Shown: positions 35,331 to 46,039 of the stretch, in pieces
Layout of the letters: every line of letters begins with the position of its first letter
How positions within the stretch are numbered: position 1 is the stretch's first letter
DNA from: Trichobilharzia szidati
Lineage: Eukaryota; Platyhelminthes; Trematoda; Strigeidida; Schistosomatidae
Assembly: GCA_944472155.2 (NCBI GenBank)
Contig: OX235279.1
Span: 146,156,199 to 146,220,198, forward strand
Direction of reading: 5' to 3'
DNA length: 64,000 bases
Position numbers and translations under genes: made by a program
The notes under the pieces: model-generated
The model's input: the letters and a program-made list of their open reading frames with translations, nothing else
The model's database searches: none
Told to the model about the DNA's origin: nothing

Positions 35331-35767
35331 TGTTCTTGCTTTTCATTTATCAAGTTCATCTTAAGGGAAAGAATTGTATGAAAAGGCTTTAAAATTGTTC
35401 ATCTTTACAGAATTTTCAAGTCTTATTTAGCTAAGAGGGAATTCCGGTTATCCAGGCGACGTTCAGTGCAACCCAAATCTCAGCTGGTCCTGAAAGAAGT
35501 ATGAATGACAAAAGCAGGAAAATACTCTTTGTAAACACTGAACTCGCTCACCTCCTCTACCTCCCTACATACCTCGCTAAGATCTGATAACTGCTTTATG
35601 AATTGATTATTTCATGACATCAAAGAATTGAAGTGTAGCGCAATTTTCGGTGTGTTACTAGTTGTTGCACACGCTTACAAGTACGCATACTTACTTATTT
35701 GCTTATGTATTTTCGAAAGTAAATAAACTGAAGAATGTGAGAAGAAATAAATGTATTACTGACTTAC
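35331..35767. other. No feature recognised; intron-like flank of candidate exon
   Basis: AT-rich sequence directly downstream (minus strand) of the exon at 35768. Confidence 0.4.
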
Positions 35768-35910
35768 CCTATTGTTTCTTCTTGTCTTGTTGTTGTTGTT
35801 CCTGATGTGGATGGTGGTAGTGGTGGTGACAGCTGAACTTTGATTTCACCGCCATTCCAGAAACGGATTATACACTGATTTTTAAGTGATTGTTTTGAAA
35901 CACTGTCCAA
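35768..35910 (-). CDS. Candidate internal exon encoding start of a possible Ras-binding-type domain
   Basis: The minus-strand segment starts after 'cttgtcaacag' and ends at a strong donor 'AGG' plus 'GTAAGTCAG'. It has 47 sense codons plus two bases. The translation includes 'QSLKNQCIIRFWNGGEIKV', a Pro/Ser/Thr linker and 'RQEETIG'. The two-base end phase fits the next candidate exon at 21202-21329, where the joined codon is Gly. The beta-strand, turn and beta-strand look plus the following 'GDVVRSQL' is compatible with a ubiquitin-like Ras-binding domain; RGS12/RGS14/Loco RBD2 is my best guess. The pyrimidine tract is 50-70 bases upstream of the acceptor, which weakens the call. A second acceptor 8 bases further in is possible. 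Confidence 0.5.
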
Positions 35911-37110
35911 CTGTTGACAAGTATTGCGTTTTCGTATGTGTGTGTGTTTGTGTGGTTTTTGAAGAAACAATAAAAACAAAAATAAAATCAGAAAATGACA
36001 TTTATCTTTGATACATCTTTCTTTTAAGAAGTCAAACAGTCGAAAAAGGACACTTAGCAAAAAACGGAATGTGTTAATGGTGTCCTCGCTAATCACCAGA
36101 ATCATGAATTATTCTCAAGACAGTATTCCGTGTTGTGCTTCCCTGCTTCTACAGTATTGTAAATTGAGGTGGAACAATTGCTCAGTGTTCTGAGTTTTGT
36201 GGTGATTTGTCCGCGTAGACTAACTGTTACAGCTGGTTGACCTCGTAATCTGAAGGTATTGGTTTTCATTCTTGGTGGTGTTATCGGTGAGCAATAATAA
36301 CAATGTGCTGTACTCCAAAGTAGTACTTATGATACAATTTGGAATTCTTAGCATTTTGTACAATATTTCATATAATTTACTCACAACAACAAGAACATTA
36401 CAGGATATAGGGAGCCAAAATTGATAATTGTGACTCTTCGTCATAAGCAGGAACAATAAAGTCAAAAATGTACAAAAAGTATAAAGGGATGATAACAGTG
36501 TTAATAACTAAAATTATAAGATAACTGAAATAGTGTCACCATAAACTACAAATCGAAGAAGATAAAAGAGTCATTTATCATGCTAATTACATAGGAAGCT
36601 GTAGGTTTTACGCCTAACACTAACTTTGTCAAACAGAACGCCGGTTGGTTAAGTAGGATGTGGTGCAGTTTTTGTACTTAGTTGTGAGAGCATAAAATCT
36701 TTTATAATGATTTCTAGTCCTACTTGACGAAATGCAAAGAGAGAGTTGTTAACAGAGAGGCTGATGAGAGTCAGACAGTATGGATTCAGACCATTTCTCA
36801 CATGAGTTCAGGTAGCTATCTATCGGAAACAGCAGTAACGAGGTGACTTAATGGAACAGAACTTGCCCTACTGACAACCTTTAATACCATTTGCAATTTG
36901 ACATGGCCTTTTTTGGGCAGTTCAGGAGAGACTAAAGAGGGGCAATAAAAAACCATAGGTAAGATGTGAGAGTTAACATATTGTAATAGTAGACGCTGAA
37001 TGATTCTTGACTGTCATAACTTCTTAATGTAGTTGGCCAGACGAAACATTTTCGAGTGGAGAGTGGTGGAAGTTAGAAGAAATAGTAAGTAAAAGTAAAA
37101 TTCATCACAG
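35911..37110. other. No feature recognised
   Basis: AT-rich. A minus-strand segment near 36369-36419 ends at GTGAGTAAA but has a poor acceptor, so it is not called. Confidence 0.4.
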
Positions 37111-37114
37111 ATAT

Positions 37115-37392
37115 CTTTAAAAAGAATTCAAAAGACTGGTTATTGGACAAAGAAAGTTATATACCCACAATAATTGAAGAAATATTGTTTTCACGAGGTG
37201 GTCCAACATAGAGCTATTAATGAATTTAACATTACCTTTATTTAAACACACTGGTAGGTGTCCCCGAAAAAGAAAAACTAGGTCCCTAGAACAATGTTGG
37301 ATATAACTGGCTCCACGGGAGCAGTTGAACTGATAGATATAATTAGAGGTAGCTAGCCAAGATGCCTCATTTTTAAGTTGTGGAATCATAAG
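37115..37392 (-). mobile_element. Penelope-like element (family 2), GIY-YIG-type endonuclease fragment
   Basis: The minus-strand frame starts MIPQLKNEASWLATSNYIYQ and includes 'NCSRGASYIQHCSRDLVF', which aligns with the PLE endonuclease motif C.CGASYIG.CSR.L..R. The catalytic-motif Gly is Gln here. 'VKFINSSMLDHLVKT' follows, the family downstream block. It lies head-on with the plus-strand PLE starting at 37430. Confidence 0.65.
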
Positions 37393-37429
37393 CGATGGTG
37401 TGGATCTATTTTGTCAACTTTATAGTTCA

Positions 37430-38710
37430 TACATGTATTCCCCTTTATGAATTTGAATCAAGCTATGGGCAGTTCACTTAGCCCTGTTTTACGGCATGTC
37501 CAAACTTGAAAGTAGAAAGTTGAAGCATGCAATCGAAGAAACAACCTCTTATTGTCGATATGTCGATGAAATATTTGTAGTGTGTAACAATCAACGTCAT
37601 GATTTCTACCTATTCAGATTACAAATATTGAATTTACTATGGAACATGAAAATGATGGAAAGTTCCACTTCCTTGACATTGCCATGCAATGCCTAGAAGA
37701 TGGTAGTCTGCAGAGGTCAATTTACCGAAAGCCTACATGGAATGGACAATACTTACATTTTAATAGTTTTGTCCAAATAGCTTTAAACGAGCTCTAGTCA
37801 AGACTCCATATTATAGAGCTAAGAGAATATACTCTACAGAGAAATTAGAGGAATAATTTGTTTTTCTCGAAAAGAAATTGGAAAGCAACGTTTATTCTCA
37901 GAGATTCGTTAACAAGTATGGAAGATGTGAAGGCTTAATTGTCAAACAAATCACAGTGAGAAAGACGCCCATCTTCATTCATCTTGATTTTATAGGTGAA
38001 AACATTGCAACGATAGTCAACAGAAGATTGAGTATGCCACCAGCCAAAGCCTATCCTGCAGCAAAGTTGGTTCTAGTCTATCGGACAACATTCTCTTTGG
38101 TGCAATGAAAAGTCGACAGATACTCTTGTCATGTTAACTCCAACTGTGTATACAAATTTATATGTATTTGCGGAAGGAGTTTCATTTTGGGGAGAGAAAG
38201 AAGGGCATACCTCTGATTTTCTGAACATGTACCAAATGGCGTATGTCTCAAGGGAACAAATGCTTTCAAAAGTCCCATCGCCAGGCATTTCCTTGACATG
38301 GGTCATGAGATGGATGTCTCAAGATCGTTCAAAATTAGACTAAAGAGTTCAATGCTCCTTTAGTTTGCCGAAGCACTCTCCATCAAATGCCTGAAACCCG
38401 ACTTATGAGTTCAAAAAGAAACGATTATCAGTCTTTCCTTGCCCTAGTGACTGGATATTTTCACCTTCCTTTTCATCTGATCACGTAATGTCGAAAGTTC
38501 CCATTGTGTATAGCCATTATTGTTCGGGATAAAGTGGTCATTATATGTATTATTATTGTATGCATACATTGACTTTTTGTTTAAAAATGAACCCTGTGTA
38601 AGTATGTTAAAATTGTTTCTGTCGATAAACTTAATAATGTCTTTGGGCTGTAAGCAACTGATGAGAAGCCAACGAAATAAATAATGTTACCATTTTATTT
38701 GGTAAAAACT
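37430..38710 (+). mobile_element. Penelope-like element (family 2), RT palm to endonuclease and 3' end
   Basis: The plus strand reads 'QAMGSSLSPVL' (RT motif), then 'TSYCRYVDEIFVVCNNQ' (the YVDD box as YVDE), then 'GKFHFLDIAMQCLEDGS' and 'RSIYRKPTWNGQYLHFNS'. Near 38131-38343 two frames carry the endonuclease ('TPTVYTNLYVFAEGV', with 'CGRSYIG'-like text in the other frame). The 3' end near 38650 has 'caactgatgagaagccaac'. It is the longest PLE copy here. The RT YVDD Asp is changed and frames are broken, so it is dead. Confidence 0.75.
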
Positions 38711-38764
38711 GTTGTTCTTGCTTTATTTAAACTTTATGTTTAGTATTTCACTTGGTAGGGTGAT

Positions 38765-38995
38765 TTGGTGGCATAGCGATGGAATGCTCGCCGATTACGC
38801 TGATGGTTCGGGGTTCGATTCCCGGTCGACGCACCCACTTCACCTTCCTAAGCCAGTTATAAGACCGGTAAAGATGGAAGGTTAGACATGAGGCTAGCAA
38901 CCCCATCCCGTAAAAATAAACACCATTGCTACAGAAACTTCAAGCCTCTAGCTTGAAGCCCTATGTTCCATTGGAGACGTAAAAGAATAAAAAAT
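38765..38995 (+). repeat. tRNA-derived SINE with well-kept Pol III boxes
   Basis: A-box-like 'tggcatagcgatgg' near 38776 and an exact consensus B box 'ggttcgattcc' near 38812 are followed by the body 'gaggctagcaaccccatccc', 'gaaacttcaagcctctagc', 'tatgttccattggagac' and an A-rich end. Among the SINE copies of the window it has the cleanest internal promoter. Confidence 0.75.
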
Positions 38996-38999
38996 ATTC

Positions 39000-39249
39000 G
39001 TAATTAAATCAACCAGCATAGAGAATATATCTAGTTCAGGAATATTCTATGTTCATTAATCAATCTTTTAGTGCTTAGTTTATTTAAGATGTCAATTTTT
39101 CATTGGCTTCACTTATCTAGGTGTTACCTAGATCTTTCTCATTACTCAGAGAGTTCATGACGAATCTAATACAACTTTGATCAAACTAATAATGTCACTA
39201 GCTTCTTCTTAAAATGTGGGATCAGTGTTTACTTATTTCAAAAAAACGT
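39000..39249. other. No feature recognised
   Basis: AT-rich spacer. Confidence 0.4.
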
Positions 39250-39480
39250 ACGGACTTTTAATGCAGTTTCGAATCCACGAAATGACTTTGCATAAAAAAG
39301 CATTGAGAATCAGAAGGGATCACTAGACAATTATTTCGTCCTATTTTGCCACTCTTCACAGCGCTAACCATTAACCCTACCTTCACTTTGTAACGCGAAT
39401 TTGTTGAGCATTCAGGCACTGAGACGGAATCTAATGGCTCATGAATTCCAACTTCTGTCAGTCAGCAATTTTATAAAAGC
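39250..39480 (-). mobile_element. SMalpha-like SINE, minus strand
   Basis: The minus-strand core at 39319-39367 has 'gcgctgtgaagagtgg', 'taggacgaaataattg' and 'tctagtgatcc'. GGACGAAA is kept, box 1 is altered and GUC is kept as 'gtctag'. The upstream part is decayed. Confidence 0.55.
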
Positions 39481-40889
39481 AGCCTTGTTACCGGTCTTTT
39501 TGCTCCTCACACACTAACTAGCCCTTATTTGCTAGACACTAATGACAATTACCCTATCTGTACACAATAGTAAGCAAGCATCACTTTTTGCCATTTCTGG
39601 ACAGCTAATACACGTCACTCTAGCCTGGACAATCAGCAGATGATGGATAACACAGTAAACCTTTGAAACAAACCCAGATTTCATGAATTTCTCTATTCTC
39701 TACCGTACTTTTGTTTGGATCAGTCAATCTTCATTGCATTTTCGTTTGCGTATATAGCCACAAACACACGTTTACTGTAAAGCAAGCCTTTCTTCAAATA
39801 CATTTGCCAATAGCCTTTTCAAAGAATTAGAATTTATGTCATTTGGTCGACGGCAGCTGGCAGAAACGTCCACTGGGTGCATTTCTTGCTTCTTTGTGAT
39901 CCTTCAGCTGGATTTATCTACAAATTTCCACTGGCTGGTGGTGTCTCCACTGACACTCAGATGGATCATCCGTCGTCTCATACACTAAAGCTCTATTCAC
40001 CACTAGGCTACTAGGCCCATAGATCCACTTAACTTTGCAACAGATGTCAACTGTTCAATCTTTTTCGAAAACCAGTTTAAATTTCCAACTCCAATACAAA
40101 TCAGTCAGCAGGAAATTCAAATTAATTGATTTAAACAAATAATATTTAGCTGTCAGTAAAATTCAGGCTGCACTGAAAAGTTGGAATAGAAACAATATCA
40201 ATGGTCAACTATATTCCAACTCTGTCAAGATAGATGGATTCAATACTCACGCAATAAATAACTTTAAATTTGTTTCCTTCACCAAACTATATATATATAT
40301 ATATATATAATTACTATTTAACCTAGTGGCATAAATTTTTCAGACAGACAAAAAGAAGGAAGTTGACCAAAATGATACAGAAAGAATTTCACTTGATATG
40401 GCCTTTCATTTTCGACAACATGGTCGAATGAAGTTTTAGTTCCTCATTATTTTTCTTTTATTATGAGGGAGGTGGGGGGGGAATAGATTGAGGAAAGGAT
40501 TTTTAATTACAAGATGGTCGGGATCTACGGGTTTGTGTGTATGCATTATTTCGCTTTATGCAGAAGAAGTCATGAATTAGTAGTTTGAATTTGGAATAAC
40601 TAATAAATTGACAGTGACGCCTAACGAAATGTGTGGGTGTAGTATTATAGTCGGCTGATCGGTTGGTCAGATAATTATTAATCGGTTGGACTAATTAACC
40701 GATTAATTGCTTCATAGGTGCATAGATAGATAGATAGACAGACAGGCAGACTGTTTGACAAACTAATTTACTCACTTCAACAGAATTATATTTGATAAAT
40801 TTAGCCTACATAATACTAGTAATAGTAGTTAGTTCATCCCGCCTTTGATATAGAAATGATAATGTATGATGATTAATAACTGGTTTATC
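39481..40889. other. No gene; TA run at 40291-40310 and GATA/GACA run at 40727-40752
   Basis: Microsatellites are directly visible. The rest is AT-rich without signals. Confidence 0.5.
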
Positions 40890-41110
40890 AAGTGTTGGCT
40901 TGTGTGGATTTGATTTATTTCAAGTGTGATCACGAACTGTTATCAGTTAGAGACACATTGGAAACCAGAAGAGAGTATTGGACATCTGTTTCATCCTCGT
41001 TTGATTATCTCCAACATTATGCATCCAGGACCCCGCCAGGGATCGAATGCAACACACTTAGGTTGCACAGCTAGCCCATTGGACATTGAGTCACTGAGAC
41101 AGAACCAATG
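40890..41110 (-). mobile_element. SMalpha-like SINE, minus strand
   Basis: Plus-orientation order 'gtgttggcttgtgtggattt', 'gaactgttatcagttagaga', 'gagtattggacatctgtttcatcc' is the reverse complement of the family 3' half. The core at about 40975-41028 keeps GAAAC and GUC but box 1 is decayed. The tRNA-like part 'cagggatcgaatgcaac' near 41037 is degraded. Confidence 0.6.
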
Positions 41111-41129
41111 GCCCATCAATTCTAACTTC

Positions 41130-41450
41130 TGTTGATTCGTGGTATACGTCACGACTAGCAGCCTGAAGTTCTAGTGGGAATTCGTGACCAACAGGATCCA
41201 TCAAGTTGGGTGTGTGGACAGATACTCGCAGGTGAAACTGTCTGAAACTCTCGCCATACATCACAAACCAACAGAAGTTAGAATTCATGGGTCACTGGAT
41301 TCTTTCCCATTGCTTGAATGGTAAACGAGCTGGACGTGTAACTTGAATGACTTGCCTCCAGTCACTGGTGATGTCATGGAGCTTACTGATAAACAGTCCC
41401 AAATAAGGCCGAACTAACTAAATAACTGACTGGCTAATGTATCTGACGTC
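41130..41450. repeat. SMalpha-associated module and decayed second core
   Basis: 'gaagttctagtgggaattcgtgac' near 41164 matches the module at 6.4, 56.7 and 63.7 kb. 'ttactgataaacagtcccaaataagg' near 41380 is a decayed plus-strand hammerhead-like box 1/stem II. Confidence 0.4.
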
Positions 41451-41529
41451 ACAACGAATTAAATCCGACCACTGGAAGTGTTCAGTCGACTGAATTTATT
41501 GTTCCTCAGTAACGCATATTTTTTTGATT

Positions 41530-41690
41530 ATAGCTTGAAACCACACAGTATTTTCAGTACAAGTATGGAATTTTCAGCATGGAGACCGACCATAGATATC
41601 GGGGGTGCGCCGGCAGGGGATCGATCCCCGGACCATGTGCATGGTTTTCGAGAGTCCTATCCACCTGTGCCACCAACGCACAGAATGTTT
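41530..41690 (-). repeat. tRNA-derived SINE, minus strand
   Basis: Reverse complement of the 9554 type: 'gtattttcagtacaagtatg', 'ggatcgatccccggacc' and 'ctgtgccaccaacgcac' in plus orientation. The B box is preserved as GGATCGATCCC-like and the A box as 'ggcacaggtgg'. Confidence 0.65.
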
Positions 41691-42524
41691 GAAGACAGCC
41701 AGTTTATCTCACCTTTTCGTAGCATTACAAAATAACAATTAGGCGTATATTTCCATTGTGTTCACATAAAATATTGATCACAGTGATTTTGTTCACTATG
41801 AATAATGATATCAGAAGTACAATAAGGAGAACTCTTATTGTGTACGGAGTGGTCTTAAAATATTATGTTGATGTCTTCTCTTGTTCTTTTCTACAAAAAC
41901 TGCTCACAATTTTCACGATTGGTTATTACGTCTACTATTGCATAAGAATGACGATTGATTGACACTCTAATGTAATCCAAGTTATATATGCATGATTAAC
42001 CATCAGAATAGAATTACATAAATCTTTTGGGAAATCATCTTCAGGATTATTCCTATCAATAAATCTAGTGTCCGTAAGAAATATATATATATGTACATAT
42101 TTGAAATGAAGCCAAATTAAATAAGTATCTTTAGTAAAAGCTCTTCAGCTGATTCAATCACATCCTATATAACCTGTAACTGACTCATTATTTCTTTTTA
42201 GGTTAATTTTACTCTTCCCATAGATTGATTGTGTTGCGGCTAAATGCTCCCTCCATGTTGACATGTCGGCTCCTAGTATGGAGGCATCCATAATGCCTAA
42301 GCATGGTGTTCCCACACACCGGGAATTTAATTACATCTAGCCAATGATTTCAAATTGGAGGAAATGTGCATCCTTGATTCCAGTGTTAATTAAACACTGG
42401 TCTAAATACCGTCACTGAATTCAGTCAGTCTTCTCATTCACTTTTCACTCACTTAGCCAATTATGCTGGACGCTTTTAATGGTTCTACTACTACTACTAC
42501 TTTGAAGAAAACTCAGTTTTAAAT
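41691..42524. other. No feature recognised; ACT trinucleotide run near 42486-42503
   Basis: AT-rich, with one (ACT)n run. Confidence 0.4.
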
Positions 42525-42780
42525 TTTTATTCGATTTGATTTGATTTGGTTGGAGAATTTCGTGCTGAGCTGACATCATTTGGAGAACCATTGGAAAGCA
42601 ATACTTGAAAATTTCATTTGATCTACTTTCTTTAAGATAAGAATTGAACTACTTACGAGTAGCTCGGCTAACTACCGACTAAAGAACTAGGCAAGGATTA
42701 GCAATACACTGGCCTCCAAATATATCCAGCCTCCAGGTGTGTGGCTGATGAAAATTTCACTAGTGAATCACCGATACACC
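42525..42780 (-). mobile_element. SMalpha-like SINE remnant, minus strand
   Basis: 'gatttgatttgatttggttgg' and 'gagctgacatcatttggaga' match the family 3' end. The core and head are not recognisable. Confidence 0.4.
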
Positions 42781-43069
42781 ATGTCTACTTAAGAATCATT
42801 TTTAATGGAATTATAACAAGAATAGATAAGACCAAAATATGTCACTGGTTATATGGGAACAGTCTGTTCCAAAAGAAATTTGGTGTATGAGGAAGTATTA
42901 AAAGTGATCAGCAAGCTTAGGTAAACAATCTACTGAAACTTTTCTTTACAAAGCCAACAAGAAATATAATACAAATAATTTCGTCTTATAAACATATCTG
43001 GGAGGGTGGAGTCCACGAAGTCCGTTGTAGAATGCATATGATTCCGCCTCAGAGAGTGAATGATCCACA

Positions 43070-43265
43070 AGCTCATCTTGTAAGGTGAAGTTCCCGGGGT
43101 CAGTCCGTGTTGTGGTCATGCCTGTGTACTACTGGAAAGTCCCAAAGAAGGAGGACGAGACAGTTGTCCAGTACTCCCTGCTGGTTTTCATTCAGTGGTG
43201 CCCTAACTGATATCAGTTCATGATCAACCAATCGATGAATCCTTAAATCAATTAAACAAGTGCAC
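43070..43265 (+). mobile_element. SMalpha-like SINE, plus strand
   Basis: The core at 43125-43175 has 'gtactactggaaagtccc', 'gaggacgagacagttgtccagtactcc' and then the tail 'gatatcagttcatgatc'. GUC and the helix I strand are intact. GAAAC is GAGAC and box 1 is altered. Confidence 0.6.
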
Positions 43266-43654
43266 GTGAACCCCTGGGAAACTTCATATAAGATGAAATT
43301 CATTTAATATAAAGCACACTGTGATACGGCATTAATAATAGCTAGATGACGTTTCAAGCTCATAATCATAGCAGTATGTTCACGCCAAATCCCTAACTCG
43401 CTTAATGTAGTTTTAATATCCCTCTTGATGCTTTTTAGTATAGTTTTGTATATCTCCTTAGCAGGCGTTACAGGAACCCAATTGCATACATCTTAACTGC
43501 GCAGTAGGATCTTATTCGAAAGTTTAATAAGAAAAATACAAAATTATTTTTAGTAATGTAAATAATGAGTTATAATATCGATAATTAGGAATGAAAAGCC
43601 CTTACAGTACCATCACATATAAAGAAGGAAAATCTGAAGCACTAAGTACAAGTA

Positions 43655-43975
43655 CTTAGTGTATTGTAATTCACATTATAACATTATAACAAGTTACTTA
43701 TTTTTACTGTAAAAAAAACATCTTATTTCCCATCTTATTGTATTTGATTGATAGCACTAATATCATTTCTGAATGTACTTTATCTTATATTAACTTCATC
43801 CAACTATGTAATCATGAATTTTCGCTCATGTATATAAATGAAGCAAGACAGTTGTGTGAGTAGTACCTTGATATGATTATGAGCAATAATTTGTGCTCGA
43901 AACGTGGTCATCAGTATTTATTAATGTATAACACTCCGTGAGACTTTATCAAAATAAAATTTTATCCATAATTAG
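43655..43975 (+). mobile_element. Penelope-like element (family 1) 3' end
   Basis: It matches 17280-17590 closely ('aattcacattataacattat', 'acatcttatttcccatc', 'tcatgtatataaatgaagc'), including the terminal hairpin at 43865-43916. No coding part is kept. Confidence 0.7.
43865..43916 (+). ncRNA. Hammerhead-like hairpin at PLE 3' end
   Basis: Stem II gagca/tgctc is followed by GAAAC. Flanking 'tgat' pairs with 'atca' and 'tac' with 'gta', with a two-base bulge, as helix I. A two-base insertion gives GTGGTC. The box 1 equivalent is 'atgattat'. Confidence 0.35.
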
Positions 43976-44179
43976 AGGGTGTAATTTAGACTAAATCACT
44001 CAGAGACAAATTTTCTAGGCCTAAGGACTCAACAGATCCAGGTATATAAAAATATCATGTAATGACTCTGAGGTAAATTATGTAAGTCAGCCATGCAGAC
44101 TGAGGTCAGTCACTTACATTGTCAGAATATAGAAATTTAACCAGATCTAGAAGGTTAACCTCGCTAAGTTAAATAATGT

Positions 44180-44530
44180 AGAATAACGCTGGTGGCATCG
44201 TGATGCATGCACTTTCATGTAATCATACAATATGGTGGGTGGGACAGAGTGAGAGTATCAGAAATTAATATAGTTGGGTGGAGATAGAGATTAGTTAATC
44301 TGCGGATTGTTGTCCATCGATTCAACATCACACACACCCACAATGGAAATGATTCAACATTTATCCCAGATATATGGATAATTACGATTAAAAAATAAAT
44401 AGAAGGGACCAAGTTAGGAAGTTGTATGAATATGCTGGTATGATTATGAGCAGTAATAAATTGTACTCGAAACGATGGGCTACTATTAATACTGTGCTTT
44501 TCGTTTTATTGTATCAAATAAATCTATCTA
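44180..44530 (+). mobile_element. Penelope-like element (family 1) 3' end, more diverged
   Basis: 'ggtgggtgggacagagtgag', 'gtggagatagagattagtta' and 'catcgattcaacatcacaca' parallel 17.1 kb. The terminal text 'gtatgattatgagcagtaat' and 'gtactcgaaacgatg' (44434-44480) is the diverged hairpin. Confidence 0.6.
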
Positions 44531-45559
44531 GTGTGGCATTATAGTCCACCACATTTCCCATGTTCTTATCTTATGCACATTAGTGCAGAGAAGAGGTTTC
44601 ACTGTAAACTTCAAACTAGTCTTAAAAGATTTCGGGAAACTACTCACTTTAAATGTTATTCTTTCTTACATCAGTTTAAAACTGAATGACTGCAACACAG
44701 ATTGGTCAGCAATCTTTTGGAGGGAGGCTTCGTTCGTCATTTCAGAACACAGTTCCTATGTCTCTGTCTTGTCTTACCTACTTCTGTTAATCAGCTCTGA
44801 TTCAGTCAATTATGCTCTGTGCTTTTTGATACCAGTCCAGGTTTCGGTATGATTATGGTTAGCTTATTTTCGCCGAGGGATAGTGTTAGAGAAAGAAAAA
44901 TAAATTTTAAGCCCGTTTCTCAGTCTGTTTTACATACTAAGATTTACTAAACGTCTATCAGTTTTGAAAAAAAATGTTGTTTTGCCGGGACAGTATAACA
45001 CATGTTTCTGTTACGGTATTCAAAAGCATGGGAGGCAATACATCTAACTTCTAGTTCTTAATTAATAAATAAATCACCACTTACTTCAGTTTCATTTAAA
45101 ACCGGCATATTAAAATAAAATAAAAGTTTTGCTTACATTCGTAATGATTTATATATGTATACAACGTTATGGGTCATTTAATTATTTGGTAATATGATTT
45201 GCTACTTAAACACAGAATCATTCATTGATTATTAATTTTAAATCATATTTATTGATTTTTCTTTCTTAAGAATAATACACTGCGAGTCAGTCATCTTTTA
45301 AAATCTTAATATTAGTAGAAGAGACTAATTATTTCATGTAAGTAAAGGTGAAGTAGATTCTTTATTCACAGGAATGAGTAGGCAATAGATACGCTTTTTA
45401 TGTATATGTATATATATATATATATGTTGTTTAAGTTTTACCTGAAGGACTGTTTAAAAATGTGTATTGATGAAATGGATTACAATGATTCAATGTTTAT
45501 ATTCATAAACTAGAGTATAGAACTTTAGCATGAATATTTACTAGAGTCCGAAGTGATCA
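44531..45559. other. No feature recognised; TA run at 45407-45425
   Basis: AT-rich. An 89-codon plus-strand frame at 44583-44852 has no known motif. Confidence 0.4.
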
Positions 45560-46030
45560 AGATGGGCGTAGAGCGAACCGACAAGAAGACCCTTGAAGAG
45601 CTGAATTTTGATTGGACACTAGTTACTTCCCAGTGTAAGCTGTCTAGTCTACCTACCGAATGCCTCCAGCCATCTTATATCAACATTTCACAGTGCACCA
45701 TAATGGCAAGCCACCTAGAATGGTGACCACACTGCAAACCTGACTTATAGAATTCACTCCGAGCCAAACAAAGGACAACACACATTACACTAGTTACTAA
45801 CTAGTGTCCGATCAAAGTAGCCAACTGAGTCATACACAAGGTCAATTGCCAGCCTGAATAGCTCAGTGGTAACGCCTCTGACTGCAAAACTCACAAGGTG
45901 ACATGGGTTGGAATTACAGAAGGGATGTGAGTTCCTGAAAAAAATGGCAGGTACGCCTTGCTTACTGGTGACTGCCAACTAACTCGAAACCTAGGTCGAG
46001 TAAGGCTTCCTACCGACTGCCTCCAACAAT
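45560..46030 (+). repeat. tRNA-like repeat flanked by diverged direct repeats
   Basis: 'tagctcagtggtaacgcctc' near 45867 is a good Pol III A box. 'gggttggaattac' near 45906 is a degraded B box. Direct repeats 'ctaccgaatgcctccagcc' near 45651 and 'ctaccgactgcctccaaca' near 46011 sit on either side and look like two 3' ends of one family, suggesting a tandem or nested SINE. Confidence 0.5.
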
Positions 46031-46039
46031 CTAATATCA

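Noticed and set aside
36369..36419. Minus-strand segment ending at GTGAGTAAA just upstream of the 35.8 kb exon
   Set aside because: Acceptor context (gacgaag) is poor and there is no pyrimidine tract directly before it; the product has no recognisable character.
38767..38840. Functional tRNA gene
   Set aside because: Both boxes are good, but the following body matches the other SINE copies and the acceptor ends do not pair convincingly.
45856..45925. Functional tRNA gene
   Set aside because: The A box is good but the B box is degraded and I could not form a clean cloverleaf with paired acceptor stem; a SINE head is more likely.
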